This document shows positions 44,665 to 54,047 of a stretch of DNA of 64,000 nucleotides, one piece after another. The notes under the pieces were generated by a model. That model saw only the letters and a list, made by a program, of their open reading frames with translations, was not told where the DNA came from and made no database searches. The translations under genes and the position numbers were made by a program. The stretch lies in assembly GCA_964389285.1 (NCBI GenBank), contig CAYMCZ010000004.1, positions 74,737 through 138,736 of the forward strand. The letters run 5' to 3'. This DNA is from Alectryocaccobium sp964389285 (GTDB taxonomy: Bacteria > Bacillota > Clostridia > Lachnospirales > Lachnospiraceae). Each line of letters starts with the position of its first letter. Positions within the stretch are counted from its first letter, which is position 1.

Positions 44665-45240
44665 ATGATTTTTTTTAATACTGAAGATAAAAATAAAAGC
44701 AAAACGGTCGAAACCGCAAACAGCATACTTGACGCCAGGATAAAACGGGAGAGCGGGAAAAAGCAGATCAAAGGCCTGATTATAAAGCTTGGGATCGTGG
44801 CAGCGGCCACATTTGTGGCGCTCGGACTGATATTCGGAATCGCGGTCACGAAAGGATCGAGCATGTCGCCTGCATACAAGGACGGAGATGTCGTTCTCTT
44901 TCTCAGAATCTTTTCCGAGCCCAAACAGGGAGACGTTGTCCTGGCAGATATCGGGGAAGACGAATATATCAAACGGATAATCGGCCTTCCCGGGCAGACG
45001 GTAGATATAGACGAGAAAAGCGGAAAAGTAGTTATTAACGGCGAAGTATTAAATGAGCCGTATATTTATTTAAAAACGATGCCCAAAAAAGATGTAAAAT
45101 TTCCGATTACATTAAAAGAAGACGAATATTTTGTTTTGGGCGACAACAGGACAAACAGCCTGGACAGCCGGAATTACGGCCCTATAAAAAAAGACGCGAT
45201 AAGCGGAAAGATCATATTTGTCTTCAGAGCACAAAAATAA
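44665..45240 (+). CDS. lepB: Signal peptidase I
   Basis: A 191-residue type I signal peptidase: one membrane helix (IIKLGIVAAATFVALGLIFG), catalytic Ser in GSSMSPAYKDGD, catalytic Lys in EYIKRIIGLPGQ, and the conserved GDNRTNSLDSRNYGP box. It cleaves signal peptides on the outer face of the membrane. Its start overlaps the restored stop of the regulator gene. The symbol is a family-level assignment; it may be a dedicated paralogue for the exported protein encoded next. Confidence 0.9.
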   Translation: MIFFNTEDKNKSKTVETANSILDARIKRESGKKQIKGLIIKLGIVAAATFVALGLIFGIAVTKGSSMSPAYKDGDVVLFLRIFSEPKQGDVVLADIGEDEYIKRIIGLPGQTVDIDEKSGKVVINGEVLNEPYIYLKTMPKKDVKFPITLKEDEYFVLGDNRTNSLDSRNYGPIKKDAISGKIIFVFRAQK

Positions 45241-45255
45241 CTTACAAAGGATTAT

Positions 45256-47649
45256 ATGCGAATGAAAAAAATTATCAAAAAAACAAAAACCCTTATAGCA
45301 GTCGTTTTGTGTGCGATAATAGGAATTTGCGTAGGCGTTTCACAACTCTCGTATCTTCGTGCCGAAGCGGAATTTTCCGAATGTATCTGCGGCACGGAGA
45401 CGGATGTGCATTATGAGGGGTGTCCTTTGTATATTTCTGAAGATGATTATCTGATACAGGACGATTACGGAAACGATCAGGAGATCGAAAACGAAACCGA
45501 TCCGATCATCGAAGATGAAAATGATATTGAAAATGAAGACGGTCAGGATCCTCTTATCGAAGACGGCTCGGAGGAGGAATCGGATGAAAACAAACCGGAC
45601 GATACGAATGATTCATCTGAAGACCCTGATGACGAAGATGAAATTCTGCGTGCCCTTGTGGCTGAAGATGAATATATAGCCGTATCGGATATCGTAAAGG
45701 CCAAAATCGACGAAGGCGAATTTGTTCTTACCGAAGAAGGCTGGATAGTTGACAAAGACAAAAACAGGATTCATCCCGAAACGGGAGAGATTCTGGATAC
45801 GGATGATGCCGACGACAAAGATGATCAGCAGGAAGAAGATGAAAAAGAGCCCGAACCTAAGCCTGAACCCGAGCCCGTTATAGAGGAAACTCCCGCGCCC
45901 GCTCCTGTGACGGTATCCGAAGCCGGATCCGCGATACAGGCGCAGGAGAGCGAGCCCGTACAGCCGCCCGCAGTGCAGGGCACGGTTAGAGCCGATGTAA
46001 ATTATGTGTTTTCCGATCTTTCCTCACCTGTTATTAAACAGGATTTCCGATTCTGGACAGTGGCAAGGAAGCCGGTATTCGCGAAAAGCGAACTGGCGGT
46101 ATTCGAGAGCAAAACCTATGACGCAAGGGAAATAGGAAAGCTGCCGGAAAACGGACTGGCTTACATGCTTAAAAGCGAAAACAACGGCTGGGCATATATA
46201 GAGTCCGGGCGGGTAAGAGGTTTTGTCAGAACGGAAAATCTTTATATTGATGACGAAGCGGATCATTTGCTGGACGAACTTGAAGCCAAAGCAAGAGAGG
46301 CTTATGAAAAGCAAAATAAAGAATATGTTTCAAGAACCGACAATGCCAAGCCGGGAGCCTAAGCAGAGACGGAAACCGCAGAAGACGAAGCGGGTCTTTT
46401 TGAGACGCTCGACATAGAAAAAGAAGCGACTCTCGCACAGGCACTTGTTCCGTATTATGAAAATGCGGCCTTTGACTATTTGAAAGCAACCGTTTACAAG
46501 ACGGTCATCGAAAAGGTTTATGCCGTTCCGACGGAAAACATAAACATTTACGAAGAAAAAGATGACAAGAGCCGGATTACGGGCACTTTGCAAAAAGGCG
46601 GTCTGTGCTATGTTATCGAAGACGCGGAAAACGCGGACGACGAATTCATTTTCATAGAATCCGATGACGTAAGAGGCTTTATTCAAAAAGACAAGGCGGA
46701 TTATTCCGATGAGATCCAGACATGGATGCTGATACAAAACGAAGCAGGCCTGTCCAAGGCTGAAGAGATAATAGAGCCGGAAGACAACAAAGCACTTTAT
46801 TATTCGCTTGCTTCAATCAAATCCGGTGTCCCGGGTTCCCTGATAAGAGAATCCATCGTAGATTACGCTTCCCAATACATAGGCAATCCTTACGTATGGG
46901 GCGGCACGGATCCCATTAACGGCGCTGACTGCTCCGGTCTGGTTCAGACGGTTTTCAGACAGAACGGATATGACCTGCCAAGGACGGCGCATCAGCAGTC
47001 CCAGGTTGGAGAAAAGATAGCGGTCGAAGATGCGCAGCCGGGAGATCTGCTCTTTTATGCCGAACCCGACGGACATGTGTATCATGTGGCGATCTATGCC
47101 GGGGACGGACTTACTGTAGAGGCGAAAAACGAAGAATACGGTATAGTAAACGACACGGTCGGAGGAGAAGCTTTCGCGACACGTCTTATCGATACGGGAG
47201 AAGGCGAATATTCGATTCCCGAGGAGTATGACGGATATCCCGTAGGCACAAAGAACTGCTACACCATCACATCCAACTACGCAGGCCGGAACTGGGGATG
47301 GGACTGCAGGAGGATATTTGAAGTCTGGAAAGCGCACGGCTCCGTATTTACGGATAATGTCGCAACCATCGACGGATATTATCTTATCGCATGTACCAAC
47401 CTTATGGGAGTTGTCGGCGACCATATAACATGGTATTTTGACGACGGAAGCAGTATCGAGACCATCATGGCCGATACAAAGAGTTCACATGATTCGAACT
47501 ATACTCCGTGGGGACATATAACCGGCCCGGTTATAAACGTAATCGAATTTGAGGTAGATCAATACATCCATCCGGGTACGGCAGGCTGCATACCGCAGAT
47601 AAGCTATAAAAGAGCCATCGGATTTACAAATCACGGGCGTATGTATTGA
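45256..47649 (+). pseudogene. NlpC/P60 wall hydrolase-like secreted protein, interrupted by TAA
   Basis: The frame opens at an ATG after AAAGGATT, with a signal peptide (residues about 10-36), a long acidic Asp/Glu-rich and Pro-rich linker, and an SH3-like region (about residues 255-330). It meets TAA at 46360-46362 after NAKPGA, then continues in the same frame for 429 codons. That part holds a second SH3-like segment and an NlpC/P60 domain (YVWGGTDPINGADCSGLV with the Cys, then GHVYHVAIYAG with the His). The downstream part has only a TTG without a ribosome binding site, so it is not a separate gene. GAA to TAA would be a single change. It would be a peptidoglycan endopeptidase if intact. 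Confidence 0.8.
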
Positions 47650-47665
47650 ATCGACACCCTGAAAT

Positions 47666-47806
47666 GGGCTGTTGCATGATGCAAAACCGAATGAATATTC
47701 TGAAAGGGACATCCGCAACGCCGACCGGAGCGGAGCGGAGACCAAAGTGCGAACGGTCCCTGGAAGAATATTCATGAGAATGCTTCTGCGACAGCCCGTT
47801 ATTTTT
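47666..47806 (+). other. Large nested inverted-repeat element, possible structured RNA or terminator
   Basis: Three arms nest around a G+C-rich centre: GGGCTGTTGCA (47666-47676) with TGCGACAGCCC (47787-47797), ATGAATATTCT (47691-47701) with AGAATATTCAT (47765-47775), and AGGGAC (47705-47710) with GTCCCT (47756-47761). GTTATTTTT follows. It lies between the NlpC/P60 and sbcD genes. It could be a terminator with an elaborate stem, a small RNA, or a miniature repeat element. Confidence 0.65.
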
Positions 47807-47843
47807 ATATGCATTTGTACGGGATAAATGCTATAATACAGTC

Positions 47844-48983
47844 ATGAAATTCATACATCTTTCGGATCTTCATCTGGGAAAGCGCGTAAACGAATTTTCC
47901 ATGATCGAAGATCAAAAGTATATCCTGACAAAAATAATAAAAATTATAGATGACGAAAAGCCGGACGCGGTGCTTATAGCGGGAGATGTTTACGACAAAA
48001 GCGTACCAAGTGCCGAAGCGGTGGAGCTGTTTGATGATTTTCTGGTACGTCTTTCCAAAAGAGGACTGCAGATCTTTGTTATAAGCGGCAATCATGATTC
48101 GCCTGAACGGCTTGCGTTCGGAGGCAGACTGATGGAAAAAAGCGGCATACACATGTCGCCTGTTTATGATGGAAAAGTTTTGCCGGTTACTCTTGAAGAT
48201 GAGTATGGGAAAATAAATATTTATATGCTGCCTTTTATTAAACCTGCGCATGTCCGCAGGTTTTTTGAAGATGAGGAAATAAATACATATACCGATGCGC
48301 TAAGGGTCGCGATCGGACAGATGAAAGCGGATACGTCCGAGCGAAACGTGCTTGTCACCCATCAGTTCGTTACGGGAGCGAGCAGGTCTGAGTCAGAGGA
48401 GATATCCGTAGGCGGCAGCGACAATGTGGACGCGGTCGTGTTTGAGGATTTTGATTATATCGCGCTGGGACATATACACGGGCCGCAGAATGCAGGTTCC
48501 GAAAAGATAAGATACTGCGGCACGCCGCTTAAATATTCATTTTCGGAAACAGGTCAAGAGAAGTCCGTAACCGTGGCAGAGATAAAAGAAAAGGGAACTC
48601 TTTTTGTGAGAACGGTGCCGCTTATCCCCTTGCGGGACATGGTCAAAATCAGAGGCTCTTATCTTGAAGTGACGCTTAAAAGTTTTTATGAAAACACATC
48701 TTATACAGAGGATTATCTGCATATTACGCTCACCGACGAAGATGATATACCTGATGCCGCCTTAAAACTTCGGACGATATACAAAAATCTTATGAGGCTG
48801 GAATACGACAATACCAGAACACACTCGGCAGGGCTGATCAAGGCCGAAACTCAGGGCGAAAAGAAATCTCCGATGCAGCTGTTTGCGGAATTTTATGAAA
48901 AACAAAACGGCATGGAAATGACGGAGGAACAGTCCGTTTATATGGCCGGACTGATTCAGGATATATGGGAGAGTGATATATGA
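47844..48983 (+). CDS. sbcD: SbcD nuclease subunit
   Basis: A 379-residue Mre11-type phosphoesterase with the metal-binding motifs DLHLG, GDVYDK, SGNHDSPERL and LGHIHGPQ. Together with SbcC it forms a nuclease that opens hairpins and trims DNA ends in repair. A TATAAT at 47832 lies only six bases before the ATG, without a clear -35 partner. Its stop overlaps the sbcC start (ATGA). Confidence 0.95.
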   Translation: MKFIHLSDLHLGKRVNEFSMIEDQKYILTKIIKIIDDEKPDAVLIAGDVYDKSVPSAEAVELFDDFLVRLSKRGLQIFVISGNHDSPERLAFGGRLMEKSGIHMSPVYDGKVLPVTLEDEYGKINIYMLPFIKPAHVRRFFEDEEINTYTDALRVAIGQMKADTSERNVLVTHQFVTGASRSESEEISVGGSDNVDAVVFEDFDYIALGHIHGPQNAGSEKIRYCGTPLKYSFSETGQEKSVTVAEIKEKGTLFVRTVPLIPLRDMVKIRGSYLEVTLKSFYENTSYTEDYLHITLTDEDDIPDAALKLRTIYKNLMRLEYDNTRTHSAGLIKAETQGEKKSPMQLFAEFYEKQNGMEMTEEQSVYMAGLIQDIWESDI

Positions 48984-51463
48984 GACCGTTAAAACTCGTG
49001 ATGTCGGCATTCGGGCCTTACGCCGGAAGGACGGAGCTGAATCTGGAAGTCCTGGGAAAAAGAGGGCTGTACCTTATAACCGGAGACACGGGAGCCGGTA
49101 AAACCACCGTATTTGACGCCATAACATACGCTCTTTACGGGGAAGCGAGCGGAAGGAACAGGGATGCGAACATGTTTCGCTCCAAATATGCCGACGCCGA
49201 AACGCCGACAGAGGTAGAGCTGATATTTGAATACGCCCGAAAGCAATATTATATAAAAAGAAACCCCGAATATGAAAGACCCAAGGCAAAGGGAGAGGGT
49301 TTTACGGTGCAGAAAGCGGAAGCTTTTTTGCGTTTTCCCGACGGGAAGGTCATTACTAAACAAAAAGAGGTAAACCGGGCTGTTGTCGAGATAATCGGGA
49401 TAGACAGGGATCAGTTTTCGCAGATAGCCATGATCGCGCAGGGGGAGTTTCTGAAACTCCTGCTTTCATCCACGGACGAACGAAAGAAAATATTTCAGAA
49501 ACTGTTTCACACCCGTAAGTATTTTATGATACAGGAGAGGTTGAAAGCGCAGTCGGCCGAATTCGGAAAACAATATGAAAAAATACAGGACAGTATCAGG
49601 CAGTATATCGGCGGGATAATGTGTGACGAAGATGATGCGCGGAATATCCGGCTGCAAAAAGTCAAAGACGAAGAAGTGCCTTTAGAGGATGTTTTAGAGC
49701 TGATAAGGGAGATTTCAAAACAGGACGAAAGCCGTAAAACAGAACTTGAAAAAGAATTAAATATATTGGAAGGTGACCTGATAAAGACGGTGGAAAACCT
49801 GGCAAAGGCACAGGAAAAAGAAAAGAACGAAAACGCTTTAATGGCAGTCCTTAAAAAACTGGAAGATGACGTTCCGAATATAGAAAAAGAGATTTTCGAA
49901 TATGAAAAAGACATTGAAAAATATGAAAAAGATATCACGGATGTCAGATCAAAGATAAGCCTGCTGAAAGAAGAACAGGAATCTTTGGCGGATTCCGATG
50001 CCGATATAGTGCTTTTTGAAACAGGTCTTTCCGAGGCGGACAGGATGATCGACCGGATTAAGCTTGTTCAAAAAGAATATGATGACTGCATGCGCACGGG
50101 GAGTGAAACGAAAGCCGCGCAGGAGAATTATCAAAGAGAAGGCGCGGAGGCGCAGAGGCTTCAAAGCATTTATGAAAAAGGATACAGGGCATATCTGGAC
50201 GCTCAGGCCGGTATTCTGGCGGAAACCCTTAAAGAGGGCCAGCCCTGTCCCGTGTGCGGGTCAACGGAGCATCCCGATATTGCGGTCAGATCGGAAAAGG
50301 CGCCTTCCGAAAAAGAGCTTGAAAAACATAAAAACGATTTTGAAAGAGCCAGGGAAAAAGCCGAAATGCTCAGCAGGGAGGCGGGCAGACTCGGCGCTCT
50401 TTACGAAGAGAAAAAAACCAGGGTCATCGAAAGTGCGGTAATGATAGCCGGAACGGACGCCTTTGAGGAAATCGAAAAGGCTCTTCGTGAAAAGGTTATT
50501 GCTCTGGATATAAGCAAAAGCGAAATAAAAAAGGAACTTGAGGAAGCAAATGCAAAGGCGGCGAGAAAAAAAGAGATAATAAATATTTTCCCCGAATTGG
50601 AAGAGCTCCTTGAAAAGAAAAAAAGCGAGAAAGCCTCACTCGAGACGAAAAAAGAGACAAAGCTTAAAGAAAAGAGTATTACCGCCGAACGCATAAAAGA
50701 ATTGGAAGAGCGGATAAAGGCCGTCTCAAAAGACGGAGAAAGCCTGCGCCTTGAAAAAGAAGGAATACAAAAACGGCAGGATGAATTGGCGGAGCAGATA
50801 AAAACTTTAAAATCCGATATAGAGAAAATTTCTATAAGGCTTACAACAAACGAAAAACTGTATTCGGATATTTCGCTCAGATTAACGGAAGCCGCCGGGA
50901 CACAGAAGAAGTGGATACAGATGCGGGCACTGTCAAATACCGCAAACGGCAATATTTCCGGAAAAGAAAAAATCATGCTGGAAACATATATTCAGATGAC
51001 TTATTTCGACAGGATAATACGCAGGGCAAATATAAGACTCATGGTAATGACCGGCGGGCAGTATGAGCTGAAACGAAGAGTCGATGCCGGGAACAACAGA
51101 AGCCAGAGCGGCCTGGAGCTGAATGTTACAGATCATTATAACGGAAGCGAAAGAAGCGTAAAAACCCTCTCGGGCGGCGAATCATTTAAGGCGTCGCTCG
51201 CGCTTGCCCTCGGGCTTTCGGATGAGATACAGTCATCTGCCGGAGGTATAAGGCTCGAGAGCATGTTTGTGGACGAAGGTTTCGGTTCTCTTGATGAAGA
51301 ATCCCTGCGGCAGGCGATTGACGCCCTCGCGGGGATCAGTGAAGACAACCGTCTTGTCGGGATCATTTCCCATGTGCCCGCCCTAAAAGAAAGAATAGAC
51401 AATCAGATAGTCATAACCAAGGACAGGACGGGCGGAACCAAAGCGGCGATCATTTTACAGTAG
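48980..51463 (+). CDS. sbcC: SbcC ATPase subunit
   Basis: An 827-residue SMC-like ATPase: Walker A GDTGAGKTT near residue 32, two long coiled coils, a zinc hook CPVCGS near residue 418, the signature LSGGESFKASLALALG and Walker B VDEGFGSLDEE. It is shorter than the roughly 1000-residue E. coli protein, mainly in the coiled coils. It is translationally coupled to sbcD and its end overlaps the convergent glutamate carrier gene by nine bases. Confidence 0.94.
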   Translation: MRPLKLVMSAFGPYAGRTELNLEVLGKRGLYLITGDTGAGKTTVFDAITYALYGEASGRNRDANMFRSKYADAETPTEVELIFEYARKQYYIKRNPEYERPKAKGEGFTVQKAEAFLRFPDGKVITKQKEVNRAVVEIIGIDRDQFSQIAMIAQGEFLKLLLSSTDERKKIFQKLFHTRKYFMIQERLKAQSAEFGKQYEKIQDSIRQYIGGIMCDEDDARNIRLQKVKDEEVPLEDVLELIREISKQDESRKTELEKELNILEGDLIKTVENLAKAQEKEKNENALMAVLKKLEDDVPNIEKEIFEYEKDIEKYEKDITDVRSKISLLKEEQESLADSDADIVLFETGLSEADRMIDRIKLVQKEYDDCMRTGSETKAAQENYQREGAEAQRLQSIYEKGYRAYLDAQAGILAETLKEGQPCPVCGSTEHPDIAVRSEKAPSEKELEKHKNDFERAREKAEMLSREAGRLGALYEEKKTRVIESAVMIAGTDAFEEIEKALREKVIALDISKSEIKKELEEANAKAARKKEIINIFPELEELLEKKKSEKASLETKKETKLKEKSITAERIKELEERIKAVSKDGESLRLEKEGIQKRQDELAEQIKTLKSDIEKISIRLTTNEKLYSDISLRLTEAAGTQKKWIQMRALSNTANGNISGKEKIMLETYIQMTYFDRIIRRANIRLMVMTGGQYELKRRVDAGNNRSQSGLELNVTDHYNGSERSVKTLSGGESFKASLALALGLSDEIQSSAGGIRLESMFVDEGFGSLDEESLRQAIDALAGISEDNRLVGIISHVPALKERIDNQIVITKDRTGGTKAAIILQ

Positions 51464-52663
51464 GTTAATAAAGAATGTAATAGTGATCGAATTTATAAAG
51501 TCGGCGAACAGGCTCCCCACTATCGGAACCAGCAGATATGCCTTTACGGAAGGGGCGTATTTGGAGCATAGTGCCTGCATATTTGCCATGGCGTTGGGAG
51601 TCGCGCCCATACCGAAGCCGCAGGTTCCGGCTGAAAGTACGGCGGCGTCGTAGTTTTTTCCCATTATATTGAAAACGATAAACCGGGCAAATATAAACAT
51701 AAGAACAACCTGTGCCGCAAGCAGGATAACGAGAGGGAGTGCCAGATCCGCAAGCTGCCAGATTTTAAGGGTTATCATGGCTATTCCCAGGAAAAGTGAC
51801 AGGCAGATTCCTCCGAAATTATTAATTTCATTCATATGGATCTTGATTTTGCCCGTATATTCGCCCACGTTCCGGATTACAACACCCATGATGAGCGCAC
51901 CGATATAAATGGGAAAGGTCATTCCTGTTTTGGATAAAAGAAACGAAACCACGGTTCCGATGCCGGCAGCTACGATAAGCGTAAATACGGCGACCGGATA
52001 GTTTTTCAGAACGGTTGCGGCATCCGCGGATATCGGCTTGTCTGCTTTATGCGATGATTCGGGTTCGTTTTCCACGGGAACGGCTGTTTTCAGAAGGTCT
52101 TTCTTTTCGATCAGATTTCGTCCGATGGGGCCGCCCATGAGACTTCCCGCAATAAGACCGAATGTTGCCGCGGCCGTACAGATGGTTGGGGCTCCTATTA
52201 CACCGAAATCTTCAAGGACGGGACCGAAAGCGCCGGATGTGCCGTGGCCGCCCACCATCGGGATCGAGCCCGTACACATGCCGAGCAGAGGATTAAGCCC
52301 CATGACATTTGAAAGTCCGACCGCCAGGAAATTCTGTGAAAATATAAGCGCTACCACCACGCCTATAAAAATCAGAAGCGCGGGCCCGCCTTCTTTCAGG
52401 ACTTTCATATTTGCCTGAAAGCCCACAGAGGTAAAGAAAAGCACCATTGCCACGTTTTTAAGCGTATCGTCAAATGAAAATTCAGCTATGCCCATGCCGT
52501 ACAGCACACATGCCAATATCGCAAATATCAGTCCTCCGGTAACGGGAGTGGGTATACAGAATGTTGAGAGGAATTTGACTTTTTTAGTTAAAAAAACTCC
52601 AAGGATAAGAACACCTACCGCTATTGCGAGGGTCTGGTACATATCAAATTCAATTGCCGGCAT
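51455..52663 (-). CDS. gltS: GltS-type sodium/glutamate symporter
   Basis: A 402-residue membrane protein with about ten to twelve helices, matching GltS in length and motifs (FCIPTPVTGGLIFAILACVL near residue 40 and GGHGTSGAFGPVLEDFGVIG near residue 120, and the mirrored CGFGMGATPNAMANMQ late). Its ATG shares one base with the stop of the TAXI binding-protein gene, which argues that the two work together. The classic substrate is glutamate with Na+, but a binding-protein-fed carrier could take another acid. Confidence 0.9.
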   Translation of the reverse strand: MPAIEFDMYQTLAIAVGVLILGVFLTKKVKFLSTFCIPTPVTGGLIFAILACVLYGMGIAEFSFDDTLKNVAMVLFFTSVGFQANMKVLKEGGPALLIFIGVVVALIFSQNFLAVGLSNVMGLNPLLGMCTGSIPMVGGHGTSGAFGPVLEDFGVIGAPTICTAAATFGLIAGSLMGGPIGRNLIEKKDLLKTAVPVENEPESSHKADKPISADAATVLKNYPVAVFTLIVAAGIGTVVSFLLSKTGMTFPIYIGALIMGVVIRNVGEYTGKIKIHMNEINNFGGICLSLFLGIAMITLKIWQLADLALPLVILLAAQVVLMFIFARFIVFNIMGKNYDAAVLSAGTCGFGMGATPNAMANMQALCSKYAPSVKAYLLVPIVGSLFADFINSITITFFINLL

Positions 52664-53595
52664 TATTTAGTCATCCTTTCATAATACTTTTCTGCGCCCG
52701 GATGCAGGGGTATGGTAATTCCCTCGGTGTCGGGGTAAAGCATGATTCCCGCGGCATTTCCCAGCTCATCCGAATGGGTATATATCATTTCGGTAATTTT
52801 TTCGACCGTAGCTTCGCTGAGGGTGTCGCCGGCTATCAAAATTGATTTTACGCCTACGGTATATACGGTTTCGCTTATCCCGTTATATGTTCCGGCGGGT
52901 ATTTCATACGGGATATAAAATCCATAAGAATACTTCAGCGCGTCACAGTGGCTTTCATCGATATTTAAAATCCGAATGTCTGTTTCCGCGGCAAGGTCTT
53001 TTATGACTGCGGCTCCGGCTCCGGCCGTAACAAACATGGCGTCTATACTTCCGTTTTTGAATTTTTCGGCCGCAGCCGCATAGTTTAAATTCACTTCATT
53101 CACAAGCTTTTCGTTGAGACCGTATAATTCCAGAATTTCTTTGGCGTTGTGTTCGGTACCGGATTCGCTGTCGCCTATGCTTACCGTTTTAGCCTTAAGA
53201 TCATAAATTTCATAAACATCCGAATCAGCCGGAACGATTATCTGACACGCTTCCGTGTAAAGACTTGTCACCGCGCTGTAGTTTTTATATGTTTTTTCGT
53301 TTGGATCCAACTTGTTTCCGTAATACATGTCCTGCGCCAGATCGGCCTGAACCAGTGCAAGCTGCAGATAATTTTGCGATACGAGCCGTATATTCGCCGA
53401 AGAGCCTGCCGTTTCTTTTGTATATATATCTATTCCGGAAAGCTCAGTATTTGCAAGAGAGCTGATTTCATTTGCAAGAGCATAATATACTCCGCCCTGT
53501 CCGGCAGAGCCCATATTTAAAGACTCGCCCGAACAGCCGGAAAGAGCCGCGCAAATAACTGCCGCAGCCGCCACAGACAATAATTTCTTCTTCAT
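52663..53595 (-). CDS. TAXI-family solute-binding lipoprotein
   Basis: A 310-residue lipoprotein: signal peptide with lipobox LSGC (Cys at about residue 21), then the TAXI-family start (NMGSAGQGGVYYALANEISS), and TKETAGSSANIRLVSQNYLQ plus a later SIGDSESGTEHNAKEIL segment. TAXI proteins normally feed TRAP transporters; here no DctQ/DctM-type gene follows, and a GltS-type carrier does. GGGGGG lies upstream of the ATG. It probably captures an acidic solute for that carrier. Confidence 0.9.
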   Translation of the reverse strand: MKKKLLSVAAAAVICAALSGCSGESLNMGSAGQGGVYYALANEISSLANTELSGIDIYTKETAGSSANIRLVSQNYLQLALVQADLAQDMYYGNKLDPNEKTYKNYSAVTSLYTEACQIIVPADSDVYEIYDLKAKTVSIGDSESGTEHNAKEILELYGLNEKLVNEVNLNYAAAAEKFKNGSIDAMFVTAGAGAAVIKDLAAETDIRILNIDESHCDALKYSYGFYIPYEIPAGTYNGISETVYTVGVKSILIAGDTLSEATVEKITEMIYTHSDELGNAAGIMLYPDTEGITIPLHPGAEKYYERMTK

Positions 53596-53761
53596 AACAC
53601 TGTAAAACCCCCCTGTGTTATTATCTGTCTCAAAAGCGATGCCAAGAACCGTTACAGCTTTTTCAATGCTATTATACTATATGATTGAGAGAAAAAACAC
53701 AAGTGCCGGCCGGCCGATAGTTCAAAAGCTTTGCAGCAAGTTCGCCCCGCTGAGAATATAC

Positions 53762-53790
53762 TTGACAAGAAAAGGCTGATTTAGTAAAAT
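53762..53790 (+). promoter_or_regulatory. Predicted tRNA promoter
   Basis: TTGACA (53762-53767), a 17-base spacer and TAAAAT (53785-53790), about 55 bases before the tRNA. Confidence 0.65.
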
Positions 53791-53844
53791 ACCCATTGCC
53801 GCAGCTTGCTGTGGCTAACTGAACATCATAATATGATCAGGCAA

Positions 53845-53932
53845 GGAGAAGTACTCAAGTGGCTGAAGAGGCGCCCCTGCTAAGGGTGTAGGTCGTTAAC
53901 GCGGCGCGAGGGTTCAAATCCCTCCTTCTCCG
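53845..53932 (+). tRNA. tRNA-Ser (anticodon GCU)
   Basis: Acceptor arms GGAGAAG (53845-53851) and CTTCTCC (53925-53931) pair fully; the anticodon loop reads CTGCTAA with GCT, the long variable arm is typical of Ser tRNAs, and the T-loop is TTCAAAT. CCA is not encoded. It is the probable integration target of the island that follows. Confidence 0.95.
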
Positions 53933-53946
53933 TTCGGGAAATTGCT

Positions 53947-53990
53947 CGGAATTCCTTATTTTATAAGGGTTCCGGGCCTTTTAATTTTTG
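53947..53990 (+). terminator. tRNA terminator
   Basis: CGGAATTCCTTAT and ATAAGGGTTCCG (53947-53974) form an imperfect hairpin followed by GGGCCTTTTAATTTTT. Confidence 0.65.
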
Positions 53991-54047
53991 TGGATTTTGA
54001 TACCATTTTTGATGATTTTGATACCATTTCTTAGAATCCGACTGCTT

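Noticed and set aside
33515..46362. Recoding of stop codons (amber or ochre read as sense)
   Set aside because: One TAG and one TAA are seen in separate genes that also sit near homopolymer frameshifts; most genes end normally, so decay or error is simpler.
47832..47844. Leaderless promoter for sbcD
   Set aside because: A TATAAT lies six bases from the ATG but no -35 box has acceptable spacing.
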